Positions 63,526 through 64,000 of a DNA stretch of 64,000 bases are shown here, in pieces. The notes beneath the pieces were generated by a model that worked only from the letters and a program-made list of their open reading frames with translations, was not told where the DNA came from and did not search any database. The position numbers and the translations under genes are program-made. Each line of letters begins with the position of its first letter. The first letter of the stretch is position 1. The stretch comes from Diphasiastrum complanatum (taxonomy: Eukaryota; Streptophyta; Lycopodiopsida; Lycopodiales; Lycopodiaceae): contig CM055095.1 of assembly GCA_029204225.1 (NCBI GenBank), positions 19,053,450 through 19,117,449 on the forward strand, in the 5' to 3' direction.

Positions 63526-64000
63526 CAATTCCTACCGGAGCTGCTCCTGTTGCTGTTGTTCCAACAACCGTGGATTCAAGTGACGCAATGGGTCTAGTTT
63601 CAAACCTTGCATGCGTGATCTAGACCATGATTGATGAAAAGAAAGACATATCCAAGCGCATAGCAAATTTGGGGACAGAGAACACATTGATTAGCCAAAA
63701 GGTTATTAAGTTAAATTGCGAGTTGAAGATTGCCAAACAACATGAGGCAAAATCTAAAACTGAGCTAAAGAAGGCCAACCAATCTGCCCAATGACTAGAA
63801 GATTACGTGGCCAGCCTTCATAATGCACTTTTAACGGCACAAGACAAAGTGGCCCAAGATTCAAAACAGTAAGTCTTGTTGCTGGCAGGTCAGTTGGACT
63901 TAGCGGAATTGGAACGCGAACGACTTCAAGGTGAATGGGACGCAACCACCCTTGAACGCGATTCCTACTTGCAGACCCAAATCCCTGATCGCCCAGTCAC
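63526..64000 (+). pseudogene. Coiled-coil protein relic, unidentified
   Basis: After the integrase break the same frame continues with an Ala/Pro/Thr-rich part (TIPTGAAPVAVVPTTVDSSD), then heptad-rich segments DEKKDISKRIANLGTEN, LNCELKIAKQHEAKSKTELK, and after stops at 63621, 63792 and 63870, LAELERERLQGEWDATTLER. It has the character of a retrotransposon gag or accessory coiled coil but I do not recognise the family. It runs off the window edge. Confidence 0.45.

Overview
The window looks like a nuclear segment from a land plant with a large, retrotransposon-rich genome. Two plant-type, intron-rich genes are present: a plastid-type monofunctional aspartate kinase and the start of a plant PPOX2-like protoporphyrinogen oxidase. 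Nearly everything else is Ty1/Copia, Ty3/Gypsy (including a chromovirus), non-LTR (LINE), CACTA and foldback DNA. There are no bacterial operons, rRNA or tRNA genes and no CRISPR. Long introns and an L1-type LINE ORF1 would fit a fern or another non-angiosperm lineage, but that placement is inference.

Layout, left to right. 1-2.6 kb: primer-binding sites of LTR elements and unassigned leader. 2.6-11.9 kb: a Gypsy RT relic, then LINE copy 1 (RT deleted in frame), an ORF1-only LINE fragment, LINE copy 2 (nearly full length) and an older LINE ORF2 tail split by copy 2. 11.9-13.1 kb: two Gypsy LTRs with almost no interior. 14.9-20.6 kb: a minus-strand nest of Copia, Gypsy chromovirus and a LINE fragment. 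24.7-29.5 kb: minus-strand PPOX exons 1-4. 29.7-33.4 kb: a minus-strand Gypsy element ending just upstream of PPOX exon 1. 35.1-37.2 kb: a non-autonomous CACTA element with a 3-bp target duplication. 37.3-43.6 kb: Copia and Gypsy relics. 46.0-51.2 kb: the complete 13-exon aspartate kinase gene. 53.2-56.6 kb: a SINE-like sequence and two head-to-head Copia relics. 57.9-62.2 kb: a dense complex of foldback elements, an ORF1-only LINE, long CT/GA arrays and a roughly 590-bp palindromic tandem repeat. 62.3-64.0 kb: a decayed Gypsy RT-RNase H-integrase followed by an unidentified coiled-coil relic.

The host genes. Aspartate kinase makes aspartyl phosphate, the first step to lysine, threonine, methionine and isoleucine. 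It looks intact and has one GC-AG intron. PPOX oxidises protoporphyrinogen IX for heme and chlorophyll. Only its FAD-binding N-terminus (exons 1-4) was recognised, so it is truncated or has a very long next intron.

The most unusual biology is in the LINE family. ORF1 and ORF2 lie in one frame separated by a single TAG in both copies, with no ATG before the endonuclease core, which suggests stop-codon readthrough. Its members end in long (CT)n tracts instead of poly(A), and it has ORF1-only and RT-less derivatives. The self-complementary foldback family and the alternating CT/GA satellite at 58-62 kb are the other main oddities.
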